DNA of 64,000 nt from Bog-756 sp963734395 (GCA_963734395.1 CAVTGY010000007.1:930001-994000), one strand, 5' to 3'; counted from the stretch's first letter, positions 14,326 to 23,962 are shown. The notes: generated by a model from the sequence alone, not told the origin. Translations and numbers: made by a program.

Positions 14326-15369
14326 CTATTTGGCAGCGATCAGCGCATCGATCCGCCGGTTGAGAGCCGCTTGGTCGGTGACGTGGACGTAGAGGTCGTG
14401 AGGTCGTTTGGGATCAGCACGCCACGACAGTCCGCCCTGCGCGTTCACATAGGCGGCACCGCCCTGTCCCAGTTCGGAGAACATTCCTTGTTTGCCGAGG
14501 ACCGCGTAGAGCAGAGTAGGGCCGTCCCAGTCACCGTCTCCCGGCGGTCCACATCCGAACTCCGCTTCGTACACAATTCGCATGGGGTTGTTGGGCGCCA
14601 CCGTGGTGCAGAGCGCACCGCCGACCTTGGTCTGGATTCCGGTGAAGCCGTCCACCCAGGCGATCGGCGTGGGCCAATCGGTACCGTCGACCACCTCTCT
14701 CGCCGATGCCGGGTCGAGCTGCTGGTTGGTCACGGCGGGTGCGCCGTTGGGGAACAGGCCATCCTCGATCACCAATCGTTTGACCTTCGCCCCGACAAGG
14801 GCACGCCCACTGAGCGAGCTGTAGTGATCGGGCTTGGAGCGAAGCAATCCTGCCAGGTTGGTGTAGGCGCCAATGGCGACGATGGTTACGGTGTGGTTGG
14901 GCTGGCTCGCCAGCAAGCGGCGGTAGAGAGGGACTGCGCCAGGGACGTTGTCGCTCGAATGGACCGCATGCGGAAGCTTGCTGATCAGGACGTCGGTATA
15001 CCCATGGGGCGCCGTATTGGCATCACTGTGCGCCACGGCGCCCAATGGAATATGAGGATGTCCATAGGCAGTGTCGATTGCGTCGATGGCGGCGACCGCC
15101 ACCGGGTTACGGATGTCAGACATGATCCCCAGTATCCGATCCTGGCCGCGTTGCTGCATAACGTTGGCCATACCGATGGCAGTCGCATCATCCCACCAGC
15201 GGGACAGGTCCGAGTCGATGATGATGCGCGGCGCAGCGGTGCCCGCGCTTCCGTTCTGAGAGGCGACGGCGACGGGAGCGGAACCGGAAAGAGTGGCAGT
15301 GCCGGCGGTTGCAATGACCCCAATCACAACCGCGGTCATCGATAACGCCCGACGCCCGATCAATGGCAT
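14326..15369 (-). CDS. Secreted inosine-uridine nucleoside hydrolase-like protein
   Basis: Exported enzyme of the IU nucleoside hydrolase superfamily, about 347 residues. A signal peptide is evident (MMPLIGRRALSMTAVVIGVI then ATAGTATLSG). The calcium-binding aspartate cluster is IIIDSDLSRWWDDATAIGMA, and VTIVAIGAYTNLAGLL and VIEDGLFP are family strands. The canonical first motif is DxDxGxDD; here the Gly is replaced (DSDLSRWWDD), so the substrate may differ from ribonucleosides. A perfect 11-bp hairpin separates it from the upstream gene. Methionine 15369 or 15366 both fit. Confidence 0.7.
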   Translation of the reverse strand: MPLIGRRALSMTAVVIGVIATAGTATLSGSAPVAVASQNGSAGTAAPRIIIDSDLSRWWDDATAIGMANVMQQRGQDRILGIMSDIRNPVAVAAIDAIDTAYGHPHIPLGAVAHSDANTAPHGYTDVLISKLPHAVHSSDNVPGAVPLYRRLLASQPNHTVTIVAIGAYTNLAGLLRSKPDHYSSLSGRALVGAKVKRLVIEDGLFPNGAPAVTNQQLDPASAREVVDGTDWPTPIAWVDGFTGIQTKVGGALCTTVAPNNPMRIVYEAEFGCGPPGDGDWDGPTLLYAVLGKQGMFSELGQGGAAYVNAQGGLSWRADPKRPHDLYVHVTDQAALNRRIDALIAAK

Positions 15370-15482
15370 CATCCCCCAAACTGTTCTGGCTTCCAAGGCG
15401 ATACTAGGTTGCCCGCCACCTCAGCACTGGACTGAGGGTCGGCCGCGTACTCGCCCAGGGATCGGTTGGGAATCCGCCGACC

Positions 15483-15522
15483 GCTCGACGACGCCTGCCC
15501 GGGCGGCGCGACGTCGTCGAGC
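15483..15522. terminator. 11-bp perfect stem-loop between two minus-strand genes
   Basis: GCTCGACGACG and CGTCGTCGAGC pair perfectly around an 18-base GC-rich loop that can pair further. There is no T tract. It lies 15 bp past the DUF5666-like stop and 114 bp before the nucleoside hydrolase start, fitting an intrinsic terminator or an mRNA-end hairpin. Confidence 0.55.
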
Positions 15523-15537
15523 AATGGTGGACGTCGG

Positions 15538-16065
15538 CTAGCCGCTGGAGTTGGTCGCCGCTCCTTGTATCGGGGCTCCCTGCGGGGGCCCGCTCTGACC
15601 CGGCGGACCACCCGGACCTTGACCTGCGGGGGGAGTCGGCAGCGAGGCCACGATGTGGACGGCAGTGGCCACCAGAGGTCCGCTCGGCTTCAGACCCTGA
15701 GCGGGCGTCGTCGTCGGACGAGCCGGTTGGATCACCACGAATTCACCAGCGGTCACATCGGACGCAGCAGCCGACTTGCCGTCCTTGGTGTACGTGGTGG
15801 ACGCCGTCAGTTCGACGGTGTGACTGGTCCCCCTCGGATCGGTGATGGTCAGTGCGGTCGATGTGACCGCAGAGACCGTGCCGAGCGGCGGGGGAGGTCC
15901 ACTGCGTCCCCCACCTGGCTGCTGACTGCCGGCGTGCCGGCTCGGGGGCTGTGACGAGGTGGTGGTTGCTCCTGCCAACGCGGTTCCACCGACCGCGAGC
16001 GCAGCGGCCATTACGCTCGCCCCTCCTGCTTTCAACAACCTGTTGTTTCTGCGGCTGGTATCCAT
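15538..16065 (-). CDS. Secreted DUF5666-like protein
   Basis: Exported protein of 175 residues. The signal peptide is RRNNRLLKAGGASVMAAALA ending near GTALAGATT. A Ser/Pro/Gly-rich linker leads to one small beta domain: LGTVSAVTSTALTITDPRGT, HTVELTASTTYTKDGK and AASDVTAGEFVVIQ, the DUF5666 pattern (OB-like strands). The C-terminus is Pro/Gly-rich. The ATG at 16065 is preferred over the longer frame because the signal peptide begins there and AGAGAGAG lies upstream. The role is unknown. Confidence 0.65.
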   Translation of the reverse strand: MDTSRRNNRLLKAGGASVMAAALAVGGTALAGATTTSSQPPSRHAGSQQPGGGRSGPPPPLGTVSAVTSTALTITDPRGTSHTVELTASTTYTKDGKSAAASDVTAGEFVVIQPARPTTTPAQGLKPSGPLVATAVHIVASLPTPPAGQGPGGPPGQSGPPQGAPIQGAATNSSG

Positions 16066-16194
16066 GATCGTGCTCTCTCTGTCTTGCCGGGTCTTACCCG
16101 ACAGGACAGAGCCTGGTGGTGAAACCTGTGAGCCACCCATTGGTTCGATCAGCGCCCGGATGGGATCGCGTAGTTGACGGAAGCCTCTTCGGGG

Positions 16195-16602
16195 TTACTT
16201 GGGGAGCCGGTTACCGGGCGCCAACTCGAAGGCGGCGAAGTCGAACGGTGGCGCGACCGTACATCCAACAAGTGACCATGCTCCGAGACTCTCAGCACAC
16301 TGCCATGCGCCGGCAGGGACGACCGCCTGCGGTTGCTCACCGCTGCTGAGATCATTCCCCAGCCGGATCGTTCGCACTGCCTGGCCCGGACCCTGGTCGC
16401 GGATGCGGAGATCGAGCGGGGTACCGGCGTAAAAGTGCCAGATCTCAACCCGCTGGTGAACACGGTGCCAGGCAGATATCTCGCCGTCCCGCAGTAGGAA
16501 ATAGATAGCGGATCCTGCCGGGTCCGCCCACGTCTCTCGGTAGTACCCACCTTCGGGGTGGGCGGTGAGATCGAGTGTGGCGATCACTGCGTCCGCGTCC
16601 AT
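16195..16602 (-). CDS. DUF985 cupin
   Basis: A 135-residue single-domain cupin of the DUF985 type. Characteristic elements are LDLTAHPEGGYYRETWADP, SAIYFLLRDGEISAWHRVHQ, EIWHFYAGTPLDLRI, VVPAGAWQCAESLGAWSLVG and CTVAPPFDFAAFELA. The ATG at 16602 fits the family N-terminus. It follows the enoyl-CoA hydratase gene by 72 bp on the same strand. The family binds a metal or sugar-like ligand in structural work, but its reaction is not established. Confidence 0.85.
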   Translation of the reverse strand: MDADAVIATLDLTAHPEGGYYRETWADPAGSAIYFLLRDGEISAWHRVHQRVEIWHFYAGTPLDLRIRDQGPGQAVRTIRLGNDLSSGEQPQAVVPAGAWQCAESLGAWSLVGCTVAPPFDFAAFELAPGNRLPK

Positions 16603-16674
16603 GTCCCCGAGTATTGCGGCTCGGACGGGTTGGCGATCGCCGAGGAACATGGTTCGAGACGGCAACGCCGTTGG

Positions 16675-17463
16675 TCAGGTGCCCCGATCAGTGCCCGCAG
16701 CAGGCTGTCCGTGCCGGCCGACTCCGCCGGCGAAACGAGCCGCACCCTCCAGGGCTTCGCCGGAGGCGATGCTGTCTCGTCCTCGCCAGACCTCGTTGCG
16801 CATAGCCGCGGCGTCGTCGAGGTCCCATTGTTCGATGGCGGACAGCCGGTCATTGCGTAGACAACGCTGGGGTAGGACGGCCAGGTCGTGAGCGAGGTTG
16901 GTGGCTGCCGCCAGCGCCTGTCCCGATGGCACCACCCGATTGGCCAGTCCGATTCGCTCGGCTTCGACCCCGTCGATCCCTCGTCCGGTGAGGATGAGAT
17001 CCATGGCACGGCTGTGGCCGATGAGGCGGGGAAGCCTCACCGTTCCCAAGTCGACGAGGGGAACTCCCCAGCGCCGGCAGTACACGCCGAGAACCGCGTC
17101 GGCGGCGACGACACGGAGGTCGCACCACACGGCCAGCTCGAGTCCTCCGGCGACCGCCGGGCCCTCGATAGCGGCGATCGTGGGCTTGTTCAGCCGCAGC
17201 CTGGTCGGGCCCATCGGTCCCGGCCCTCCGGTCCTTACCGGCTTGGTTTCGCCGGCGGCAAGTGCCTGGAGGTCGGCGCCCGCGCAGAACGCCCCGCCCA
17301 CTCCGGTAAGTACCGTGACCTTCACCGAATCGTCGGCGTCAGCCGCCACAAAGGCATCGTGCAGTTCTGCGGCAGTGGCCACGTCGACGGCATTGCGACG
17401 ATGGGGTCGATTGATGGCGACAATTCGCACCCCGTCGTCATCGGTCAGTTGGATTGACGTCAT
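16675..17463 (-). CDS. Enoyl-CoA hydratase/isomerase family protein
   Basis: Crotonase-fold protein of 262 residues, acting on acyl-CoA. RIVAINRPHRRNAVDVATAA is the N-terminal motif; FCAGADLQAL is the oxyanion-hole strand; KPTIAAIEGPAVAGGLELAV contains the second oxyanion Gly. The acid/base residues of true hydratases (two Glu) are only partly matched: ELAVWCDLRVV supplies Glu at the first, and the second falls at VPLVDLGTVRLP with Asp and Gly. It may therefore be a hydratase variant, isomerase or hydrolase. The ATG at 17463 is chosen because homology begins there; the upstream extension is low-complexity. Confidence 0.8.
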   Translation of the reverse strand: MTSIQLTDDDGVRIVAINRPHRRNAVDVATAAELHDAFVAADADDSVKVTVLTGVGGAFCAGADLQALAAGETKPVRTGGPGPMGPTRLRLNKPTIAAIEGPAVAGGLELAVWCDLRVVAADAVLGVYCRRWGVPLVDLGTVRLPRLIGHSRAMDLILTGRGIDGVEAERIGLANRVVPSGQALAAATNLAHDLAVLPQRCLRNDRLSAIEQWDLDDAAAMRNEVWRGRDSIASGEALEGAARFAGGVGRHGQPAAGTDRGT

Positions 17464-17758
17464 CAATGTCTTTCGGCTGGGAGTGTGCAGGCCGCGCCGG
17501 CAACCGCTGGGGCGAACCGACAGCCTACCGCCCGATGCCGACGCACTTCGCTGTGCCTTCTCACCAAGCGAGGGATCGGAACGCGCACCGCCATCCCGAT
17601 CGATCTCACCGGGTCGGTGCCGTTGAGCCCAAGATGCCCGGGCAGCATTTGCTACCATCGTGCCGTAATCATCCAGAGGACCCGAGGGACCTGGCCCAAC
17701 GACGGTCCGGCAACCGGCTTCGGCGCGGTGCCAATGCCAGGATCGATGAGGAGTTCTC
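17464..17758. other. Divergent spacer between enoyl-CoA hydratase and acetyltransferase
   Basis: No supported gene. Open frames on both strands have no coding features. TACCAT at about 17652-17657 resembles a -10 box but would leave a leader of roughly 95 nt for the acetyltransferase. Confidence 0.35.
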
Positions 17759-18394
17759 ATGGTCCCGCCGCTCGACCGTCGTGTTCTCAGTGGATCGCTG
17801 GTGCGTTTGGAGCCGCTGTCCATGCGCCGAGCAGCGGACCTGGCCATTGCCGCGGACGAGGATCGCAGCACCTACGGGTTCACCTACGTGCCTCGCCGAG
17901 ACCAGATCGAGAATTACATCGCCACGCTTCTGGCCAGGTCCGATGCGGAGGAGTTTTTTCCCTTCGCCCAAGTCCGGCAGGGCGATGATCGAGCCATCGG
18001 CTGCACGTCGTTCGGTCACCTCCGTCGCTGGCCCGGAATGTCGGGACTCTCTGCTGTCGAGATCGGCTGGACCTGGCTTTCGGCCTCTGCCCAGGGGACC
18101 GGGATCAACAAGGAATCCAAGCTCCTGCTCCTGACCCAAGCATTCGAGGGTTGGGGTGCCGACAGGGTTGACATCAAGACCGATGCCCGAAACCAGAGAA
18201 GCAGGCAGGCCATCACGGGTATCGGCGCCGGCTTCGAGGGCGTGCTCCGAAATTGGTCACCCTCACACGCACCGGGTGAGGAGGGGCAGCTACGCGACTC
18301 TGCGATGTTCTCCATCGTCGCCGCAGAGTGGCCCTCCGCCAAATCGAAACTGCTCCGACGGATAGGCCAGATCGGGAACACTGACCCACTCTGA
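17759..18394 (+). CDS. RimJ/RimL-type GNAT N-acetyltransferase
   Basis: A 211-residue acetyltransferase. LSGSLVRLEPLSMRRAADLA is the typical N-terminus, EIGWTWLSASAQGTGINKES the acetyl-CoA loop region, and DRVDIKTDARNQRSRQAITG with IGAGFEGVLRNW the C-terminal motif of the RimJ/RimL group that often acetylates alpha-amines or small substrates. GAGGAG lies upstream of the ATG. It is divergent from the hydratase. The substrate is unknown. Confidence 0.85.
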   Translation: MVPPLDRRVLSGSLVRLEPLSMRRAADLAIAADEDRSTYGFTYVPRRDQIENYIATLLARSDAEEFFPFAQVRQGDDRAIGCTSFGHLRRWPGMSGLSAVEIGWTWLSASAQGTGINKESKLLLLTQAFEGWGADRVDIKTDARNQRSRQAITGIGAGFEGVLRNWSPSHAPGEEGQLRDSAMFSIVAAEWPSAKSKLLRRIGQIGNTDPL

Positions 18395-18455
18395 CCGCGC
18401 TTCTGTTGGCAAGGCAGTTCCCTGAGGCTTGCACCGACAGCCGGACGGGCGCATA

Positions 18456-18480
18456 CTGAGGGGAATGGCATTCCCCTCAG
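18456..18480. promoter_or_regulatory. 25-bp perfect palindrome over the TetR start codon
   Basis: CTGAGGGGAATG, one base, CATTCCCCTCAG. The ATG at 18465 lies inside the left arm. CATACT (18452-18457) placed 17 bases after TTGCAC (18429-18434) would put transcription start at about 18464, so the repeat sits on the start site as an operator and could also fold in the RNA. Confidence 0.7.
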
Positions 18481-19166
18481 TGGCAACCGAGGTTACTCCG
18501 GATTGGCAGGAGCGAGCGTTGCACCGTTCGTTGGACCGGGTCCGGGGCCAGTCCCTCGATCGCATGACGCTGATGGTTGCCGCCGCCCGCGATCTGGCCA
18601 ATGAGACCGGTGGTGCTGCATTCACGGTGGTACAGGTGGCCCAGCGAGCAGGGTTCTCGCTCAAGGTCTTCTACCGGTACTTCGCCAGCAAGGACGAGTT
18701 GCTCCTGGCCTTGATCGAAGAGGACAGCCGGATGGGGGCCGACCTACTGGTCGAGCAACTGGTCGGACTCTCAAACCCTGTCGAGCGTCTTCGGTCCCTT
18801 GTCGAGGGTCTGTTCGGCCTTCTGACCCATCCCGGGGCCGTGGGCTACGCCGGTGTCCTGGTCCGGGAGTACCGCCGCCTCTCCGAGTCGAAACCCGACG
18901 AACTACGGGTGGCCCTGGCGCCCATCGTCGGCCTGTTCGTTGACCAGCTTGCTGCTGCGGTGGATGCGGGGCTGGCCCGGGTTGACGATGCGCCCCGGGC
19001 CGCCGAGACCGTCTTTGTCGTGTTGCTCAACGGAATCAACGACGTCACCGCCGGCCGTGCCGAGCCCGAGGAGCTCGCCAGGTGGCTGTGGCAGTTCTGT
19101 TGGTCCGGGTTGGGCGGGACTACGAGAATGGAACACGTGAACAACCGAGAAGGAGAGAAATCGTGA
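18465..19166 (+). CDS. TetR-family regulator of the adjacent P450
   Basis: A 233-residue TetR-type repressor. The helix-turn-helix is TLMVAAARDLANETGGAAFT then VVQVAQRAGFSLKVFYRYFA, with KDELLLALI following. The C-terminal ligand domain is helical (VEQLVGLSNPVERLRSLVEG, ETVFVVLLNGINDVTAGRAE). The stop overlaps the P450 GTG by four bases. A 25-bp palindrome covers its start, fitting autoregulation. The inducer is probably the P450 substrate or a related lipid; this is inference from position. Confidence 0.88.
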   Translation: MAFPSVATEVTPDWQERALHRSLDRVRGQSLDRMTLMVAAARDLANETGGAAFTVVQVAQRAGFSLKVFYRYFASKDELLLALIEEDSRMGADLLVEQLVGLSNPVERLRSLVEGLFGLLTHPGAVGYAGVLVREYRRLSESKPDELRVALAPIVGLFVDQLAAAVDAGLARVDDAPRAAETVFVVLLNGINDVTAGRAEPEELARWLWQFCWSGLGGTTRMEHVNNREGEKS

Positions 19167-20369
19167 CCGATGTTGCTCAGACCATTGGGGAGGATTCGGA
19201 CCCCGGCGTGTTGTTCGAAGCCGGTGTTGCCGACCACCCGAACGACACATACCGTGCCCTCCGCCAGCAGTGCCCGGTCGCCCGGTCGACATCGGAAGAC
19301 CTTCCAAGCGTCTATCTGTTCGACTACGAGTCGGTCACTTGGGCCCTGCACCATCCCGAGGTGTTCTCCTCTTCGGGCGACGCGTTGTCCATAGGCCAGG
19401 AACAACCGTTGATCCCCGCTGCAGATCGACCCTCCCCTGCACACGAAGTACCGTCGCCTGCTCAGCCCCGCCTTCGCCCCCAAGGCGATCGACCAGCTCG
19501 AGCCGGTGGTGCGCCCGTTGGTCAACGAGTTGCTCGACGAGTTCGCCGATGCGGGCAGCTTGTGATTTCCATCTGCAGTTCGCCACCCCGCTCCCGTCGA
19601 CCATCTTCCTCCGTCTGATGGGTATGCCACCCGATGACCTCCCAATGTTCCTTCAGTGGCGCGACGACACCGTCCGACCTGCAGTGGAACCGGGCGACTT
19701 CGAGGGGGCTGCCGTCATTCGATCAGCCGCTGCCAAGGCGATCAGCGTCTACTTCCGGGAGGTCATCGACGCAGCCCGCGACAAACCCGGCGTCGGCCTG
19801 ATCAACGAGCTGGTCCACGCCGAGTTCGAGGGTCGTCCACTCAACATCGATGAGCTTCTCGGCATCTGCCACCTCATGTTGCTCGGAGGGCTCGACACGG
19901 TTACCGCCACCCTCGATTGCATGGTTGTCTACCTCGCTCGACATCCTGAGCGTCGACGCCAACTCTCCCAGAACCCCTGCACTCATTCCGGCCGCCATCG
20001 AGGAACTTCTTCGGAATGAGACCCCGGTGATGGTGGTGCCGCGAGTGGTCAAGGAAGAGATCACCTTGGGTGGGGTCGAGCTCCACCAGGGCGATCCGGT
20101 GACTGCTGGTGATTGGCGCCGCCAACGGTGACGAGAGCGTTTTCGAGGACCCTGATGCGGTCAACTACTCCCGAGAGTCCAACCGCCATGTGGCGTTCGG
20201 GGGCGGCAATCACAAGTGCCTTGGGGCGCACCTGGCTCGCCTCGAGCTGCGGGTTGCCCTCGAGGAGTTCCACCGTCGCATCCCCGAGTACCGGATTCCC
20301 GATGGCGTGGAGATCAGTTTCTCCCCGGGCATCCGTCAGCCCGACCACCTGCCGCTCATCTGGGACTGA
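19163..20369 (+). CDS. Cytochrome P450, frameshifted
   Basis: Class I bacterial P450 of about 402 residues once frames are joined. GTG at 19163 gives the N-terminus. The dioxygen helix reads LLGGLDTVTATLD, the K-helix EELLRNETP (ExxR), and the haem loop VAFGGGNHKCLGAHLARLEL with the axial Cys. DPPLHTKYRRLLSPAFAP is the C-helix. Frame switches occur near 19415, 19555, 19975 and 20100. It is coupled to the TetR gene. Such pairs commonly handle steroids, terpenes or fatty acids; an electron-transfer partner is not adjacent. Confidence 0.85.
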
Positions 20370-20446
20370 CCGTCTCCATCTACCGCCGGCTCGGTTAGGC
20401 CGGGGGCCTACCGGCCCACCATCATCTCGAATTGGCCATAAACATG

Positions 20447-20477
20447 GGCTACAGGCGATAAATAGGCCGAATTCCCG
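20447..20477 (+). repeat. AT-rich dispersed repeat, copy A
   Basis: Contains GGCTACAG then GCGATAAATAGGCCGAATT. It resembles the reverse complement of a segment at 47080-47112 (GGCTATAG then CTCGATAAATTGGCCGAATT) with one gap and a few changes. Both copies are intergenic. Confidence 0.5.
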
Positions 20478-20505
20478 AATTTAAAGTACCGGCGGCCTCC
20501 TCTCC

Positions 20506-20548
20506 GGGCCGGTCAGGCGCTTCCTTGGGGCCGGTCAGGCGCTCCCTT
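20506..20548 (+). repeat. Two tandem copies of a 22-bp unit
   Basis: GGGCCGGTCAGGCGCT followed by (T/C)CCTT occurs twice, back to back, in the spacer before the VOC gene. Confidence 0.7.
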
Positions 20549-20578
20549 CGGGCCCGATCCCGTTGGGTGCCCTCCCGT

Positions 20579-20584
20579 TACCAT
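20579..20584 (+). promoter_or_regulatory. TACCAT -10 box, leaderless start of VOC gene
   Basis: TACCAT, six bases, ATG at 20591. Confidence 0.5.
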
Positions 20585-20590
20585 GGCCCC

Positions 20591-21077
20591 ATGGCCCCAG
20601 GAAACGAAGGCTTCGACCACATGACCGTTGTGGTCACCGACCTCAGCGAGGCGAAGCGCTTCTTCGGCGCTGCTCGGATTCGAGGAACGGACCTCGGTGG
20701 TGGTGTCCGGCGAGGAGATGTCACGGTATATGGGCATCGATCAGTGGGAGGCCGATCACGTGACCCTGGTCCTCGAAGGTGGCGTCATCCACCAGGAGGT
20801 CCAGCTCCTGTATTTCCACCGACCGCAGGTGATCGTCGACTCAGCGGCCGGATCGCTCGATCGGACCGGCTTCAACCACGTCTGTTTCCGGGTGAGGGAC
20901 CTCGACGACATGCTCGCCAGGCTGGCCGGTTACGGTTTCACGCCCAGGAATGAGATCATGGAGTTCCACGATCGGCGGCTTGTGTTTCTCGATGGGCCCG
21001 GGATCGTTGTCGAGTTGGCCCAATGGGTCACCGCGCCCGAGTGGGCTCCCGGACTCGCCACATCGGTTCCGGGCTAA
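20591..21077 (+). CDS. Glyoxalase/VOC superfamily protein, one frameshift
   Basis: Vicinal-oxygen-chelate fold of about 162 residues. The first module begins EGFDHMTVVVTDLSEAKRFF; after a frame switch near 20665 it continues LGFEERTSVVVSGEEMSRYM. The second module contains TGFNHVCFRVRDLDDMLARL and DGPGIVVELAQW. Metal ligands fit His10 (FDH), a Gln/Glu in HQEVQLL, the His in FNHV, and Glu in VVELAQ. Enzymes of this group include epimerases, dioxygenases and glyoxalases; the reaction is unassigned. Confidence 0.8.
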
Positions 21078-23243
21078 GCGCTCTCGGAAGACACCGGCAA
21101 CCAGCTCGGCGCTGCTGGTGGCGGTCTTCTTGTGGACCCGGTGGGGCCACCAGAAGTGAAAGACCCGAAGGGCGGCCAAGGTGGTGACGATGCGGGTGGC
21201 CAGGACGTTTGCCGCAAGAAGCACGCCCGAGGGCCACGGCCAGTCCGATCTCTTCGAGAAGCTGGATTCCGGTGAGAAGGAGCGAGGCGAAGGTGCCGGC
21301 CAGGATCAGCGAGGCCGAAGCCACGGCCGGAGAGCCGTGCACGATGGCGATCCCGCGACGTCTCGCGAGGAGGCAGACCCTCTTCGAGGCCTTCACGAAG
21401 GCGCGACGCAATGAGGATGTTGTAGTCGGTGCCGATGGCCATCACGAAGAGATAGACGACGATGGGGATGGTGAAGTCCAGCCCCACGAAGCCGAAGCCG
21501 TTGATGAAGACCAGGGTGATCACCCCGAGCGTGGCCACATAGGTGAGCACCACGCCGATGAGCAGGTAGATGGGGGCGACGAGCGCACGGAGCAGGAGGG
21601 CCAGGATGACGGCCACGATGCCGAGGGCCAGGGGGAAGACGTGCTTTATGTCATGACGCAAGGCGGCACGGACGTCCACCAGCTGGGAGGTCGTCCCGCC
21701 GACCAGCGTGTTCGCTCCGGGTACCGCCGACGCATCGGCCGTCGAGCGAACCGGGCCGGCCACGTTGTTGATGGCGCTGATCGAGTAGGGATCATCGGTC
21801 AAGAGGACGTTGATGAGCGCCTGTCCGCCGGTGGTCGTGTACTGGGGAGGCAGGACCTTCGAGACCCCCTGGGTGGTGGACAGCTTCGATGCCAGCGCGT
21901 GACACGTCGGCCTGATTGAGTGGCGCCGACGTGTCAGAGGTGACGAACACCTGTGTGGGCCCCAGGTACCCGGCGGGGAAGGCCGACGCCATGGTGTTGT
22001 AGGCCACCTGCGACGGGGTGGAAGCCGGCAGCTCCGCCAGCTGGTTGTAGGTGGTCTTGAACCCGAGCGCTCCGAAGGCCAGAGCGACGAGCACGACGGC
22101 CCAGGTTGTCAGCACGATGCCCGGGTGCTTGGCCACCATGTCGCCGATCCGCTCCGATCGGGTGCGCCGACTCGATGTGCGCACAGCGGGCCTGGTCGGC
22201 CAGAACAGGTTGATGCCGAGCAGGCTCAGGATGGCCGGCACCAGGGTGAGGGCGGCCAGGAGCATCAGGGCGATACCCACGATCAGACCCGGGAGCCAGC
22301 GTTCGCAGCGACTCCAGGCTGGCCACCAGCAGGGCGGCGAAGGCGGCCATGACCGTGGCGCCGGCCGAGGTGATCACCTCGCCCACCTTGGTCAGCGAAT
22401 ATCGCAGCGCCCCCTTGGGTTCATCCCCCTCCGATACGTGCTCCCGATAGCGGAACAGGAGGAACACGATGTAGTCGGTACCCACGCCGAACATGACCAC
22501 CACCAGCAGTGGGGCCAGCTCCGGTCCGACCACGAAGTGGAACCAGTCGGCCAGGTCGGCGGTGATCGACTGTGCCATCTGATGGACGAATCCGATGATC
22601 ACGATCGGCAGTACGCGCGATCAGCACGCTGCGGAACACGATGCCCAGCAGGAGCAGAATGAGGAGCACCGTGGCAATGGTGATGATCAGCTCGGCGCTG
22701 TCGAAGGCGCTGGTCGAGTCGACACTGATGGCGGCGTTGCCGGTCAGACCCCCGGTGAGGCCGGATCCTGCCAGGTAGGCAGTGGTCTTGTCCCGAACGA
22801 TGGGAACGGCCGCGTTCGGTCCGGCATCTCCGGCCTGTCCCGGCAAATACGACCTGGACCAGTTGCACCTTCTGGTTGGAGGAGAGGTAGAGCGGTGAGG
22901 TGGTCACCGACTCGACTGACGGAATCTTGTCGGCGGTCAGCGACGTCGGCCAGTCCGGCGACCTTTTGCTGGTCCGCAGGACTGAGCACCCCGCCGTTGG
23001 TGGCACTGACCACGATGGTTCCCGAGGCACCGGACACCGACGGGAAGTACTGGGTGGCCACGGTTCTGGGCCTGAACCGATTCGTAGCTACTGGGCAGGA
23101 ATGACGAGTTGTTGTTGGAGGTGAAGGTAACCAGTTGCGGGGAGAGGAGGACCACCAGAACGCCGGCAACGATCCATGCGGCGATGACCCAGCCATCGGT
23201 GGTCGATCACCATGGCGGCCAGTCGCTTGAAGAGTCCGTTCAA
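21074..23243 (-). CDS. MMPL-family RND transporter, heavily frameshifted
   Basis: Large inner-membrane RND protein of about 720 residues, typical of actinobacterial lipid or drug exporters. Joined segments show the first porter domain (VATQYFPSVSGASGTIVVSA, DSLTADKIPSVESVTTSPLY), TM2-TM6 (LIITIATVLLILLLLGIVFR; VVVMFGVGTDYIVFLLFRYR; EVITSAGATVMAAFAALLVA), a second porter domain and TM8-TM12 (IPIVVYLFVMAIGTDYNILI). The GxGTDY motifs carry the proton-relay Asp-Tyr pairs. At least eight frame switches interrupt it. A TTG at 23243 gives the N-terminus NGLFKRLAAMVIDHRWL. It is divergent from a BlaI-type regulator. Confidence 0.85.
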
Positions 23244-23401
23244 TTGGTTACCGCCGGCATGTGAACCCCCGACTAGTTGCGATCCGTCTGAGAATATACT
23301 TCCGAGGCCCTCGGACCACGGATATTGGCCGACGGTCGGTCAGGGTCGTGGGTTCCGTTTCAATCGGCAAAGCGGTGCCCCTATCCCAGGTGCAAAGATG
23401 G

Positions 23402-23857
23402 ATGGCAGTGATCGCCACCGCCGAATGCGACAATCCGATGTGCAGTTGTTCGCCGTGCACCTGCGCGGAGTGCCGGTGCGGCGTAGCCCGGCTGGGAGAA
23501 CTCGAACGACGAGTCATGGAGATCCTCTGGGAGGCATCCGGGAGGGAGGTGACCGGACGGCAAGTGGCCGATCTGCTTCCCGGCTACGCCTATACGACGG
23601 TCGCCACCGTCCTCGACCGGCTCAGTCACAAAGGGCTCGTACTACGCCGCAAGGAGGGACGTACCATCCGATTCATGGTCACCGGTACGCCCGCCGCCCA
23701 CACGGCAATGCTCATGCACGAGACGCTCAAGGTGACCAGCGACCCCGAAGGCGCACTTGCCTGCTTCGCGGAACTCGTGTCCGCTTCGGAGGCAGTCATC
23801 CTTCGCCGGGCGTTCGAGGAGCGGGCCAGAATGGCACCCGCTTCAGAGGGCGAATGA
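23402..23857 (+). CDS. BlaI/MecI/CopY-type repressor with Cys-rich N-terminus
   Basis: A 151-residue winged-helix regulator. The core is GELERRVMEILWEASGREVT, QVADLLPGYAYTTVATVLDR (recognition helix) and LSHKGLVLRRKEGRTIRFMV. Residues about 9-28 form a dense Cys cluster, ECDNPMCSCSPCTCAECRCG, eight Cys in 20 residues, resembling a metallothionein-type site. The ATG at 23402 is the first after a longer unsupported frame. TATACT at about 23294 may be the -10 of a longer transcript. Sits divergent from MMPL. A metal-responsive or redox switch is inferred. Confidence 0.8.
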   Translation: MAVIATAECDNPMCSCSPCTCAECRCGVARLGELERRVMEILWEASGREVTGRQVADLLPGYAYTTVATVLDRLSHKGLVLRRKEGRTIRFMVTGTPAAHTAMLMHETLKVTSDPEGALACFAELVSASEAVILRRAFEERARMAPASEGE

Positions 23858-23962
23858 TCTCACCCCTCCCGCTGGTTGGAGGTTCATCCGGCTAGCAGCG
23901 GATTCACGAAGCCGAAACACTGCGGCAACCCGACGGACCCATCACCGTCGTATCACTAGGGT

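Noticed and set aside
16675..17871. Long N-terminal extension on the enoyl-CoA hydratase frame
   Set aside because: Residues 1-136 are Arg/Ser-rich with no domain and overlap a divergent gene's region; the hydratase homology starts at the ATG at 17463.
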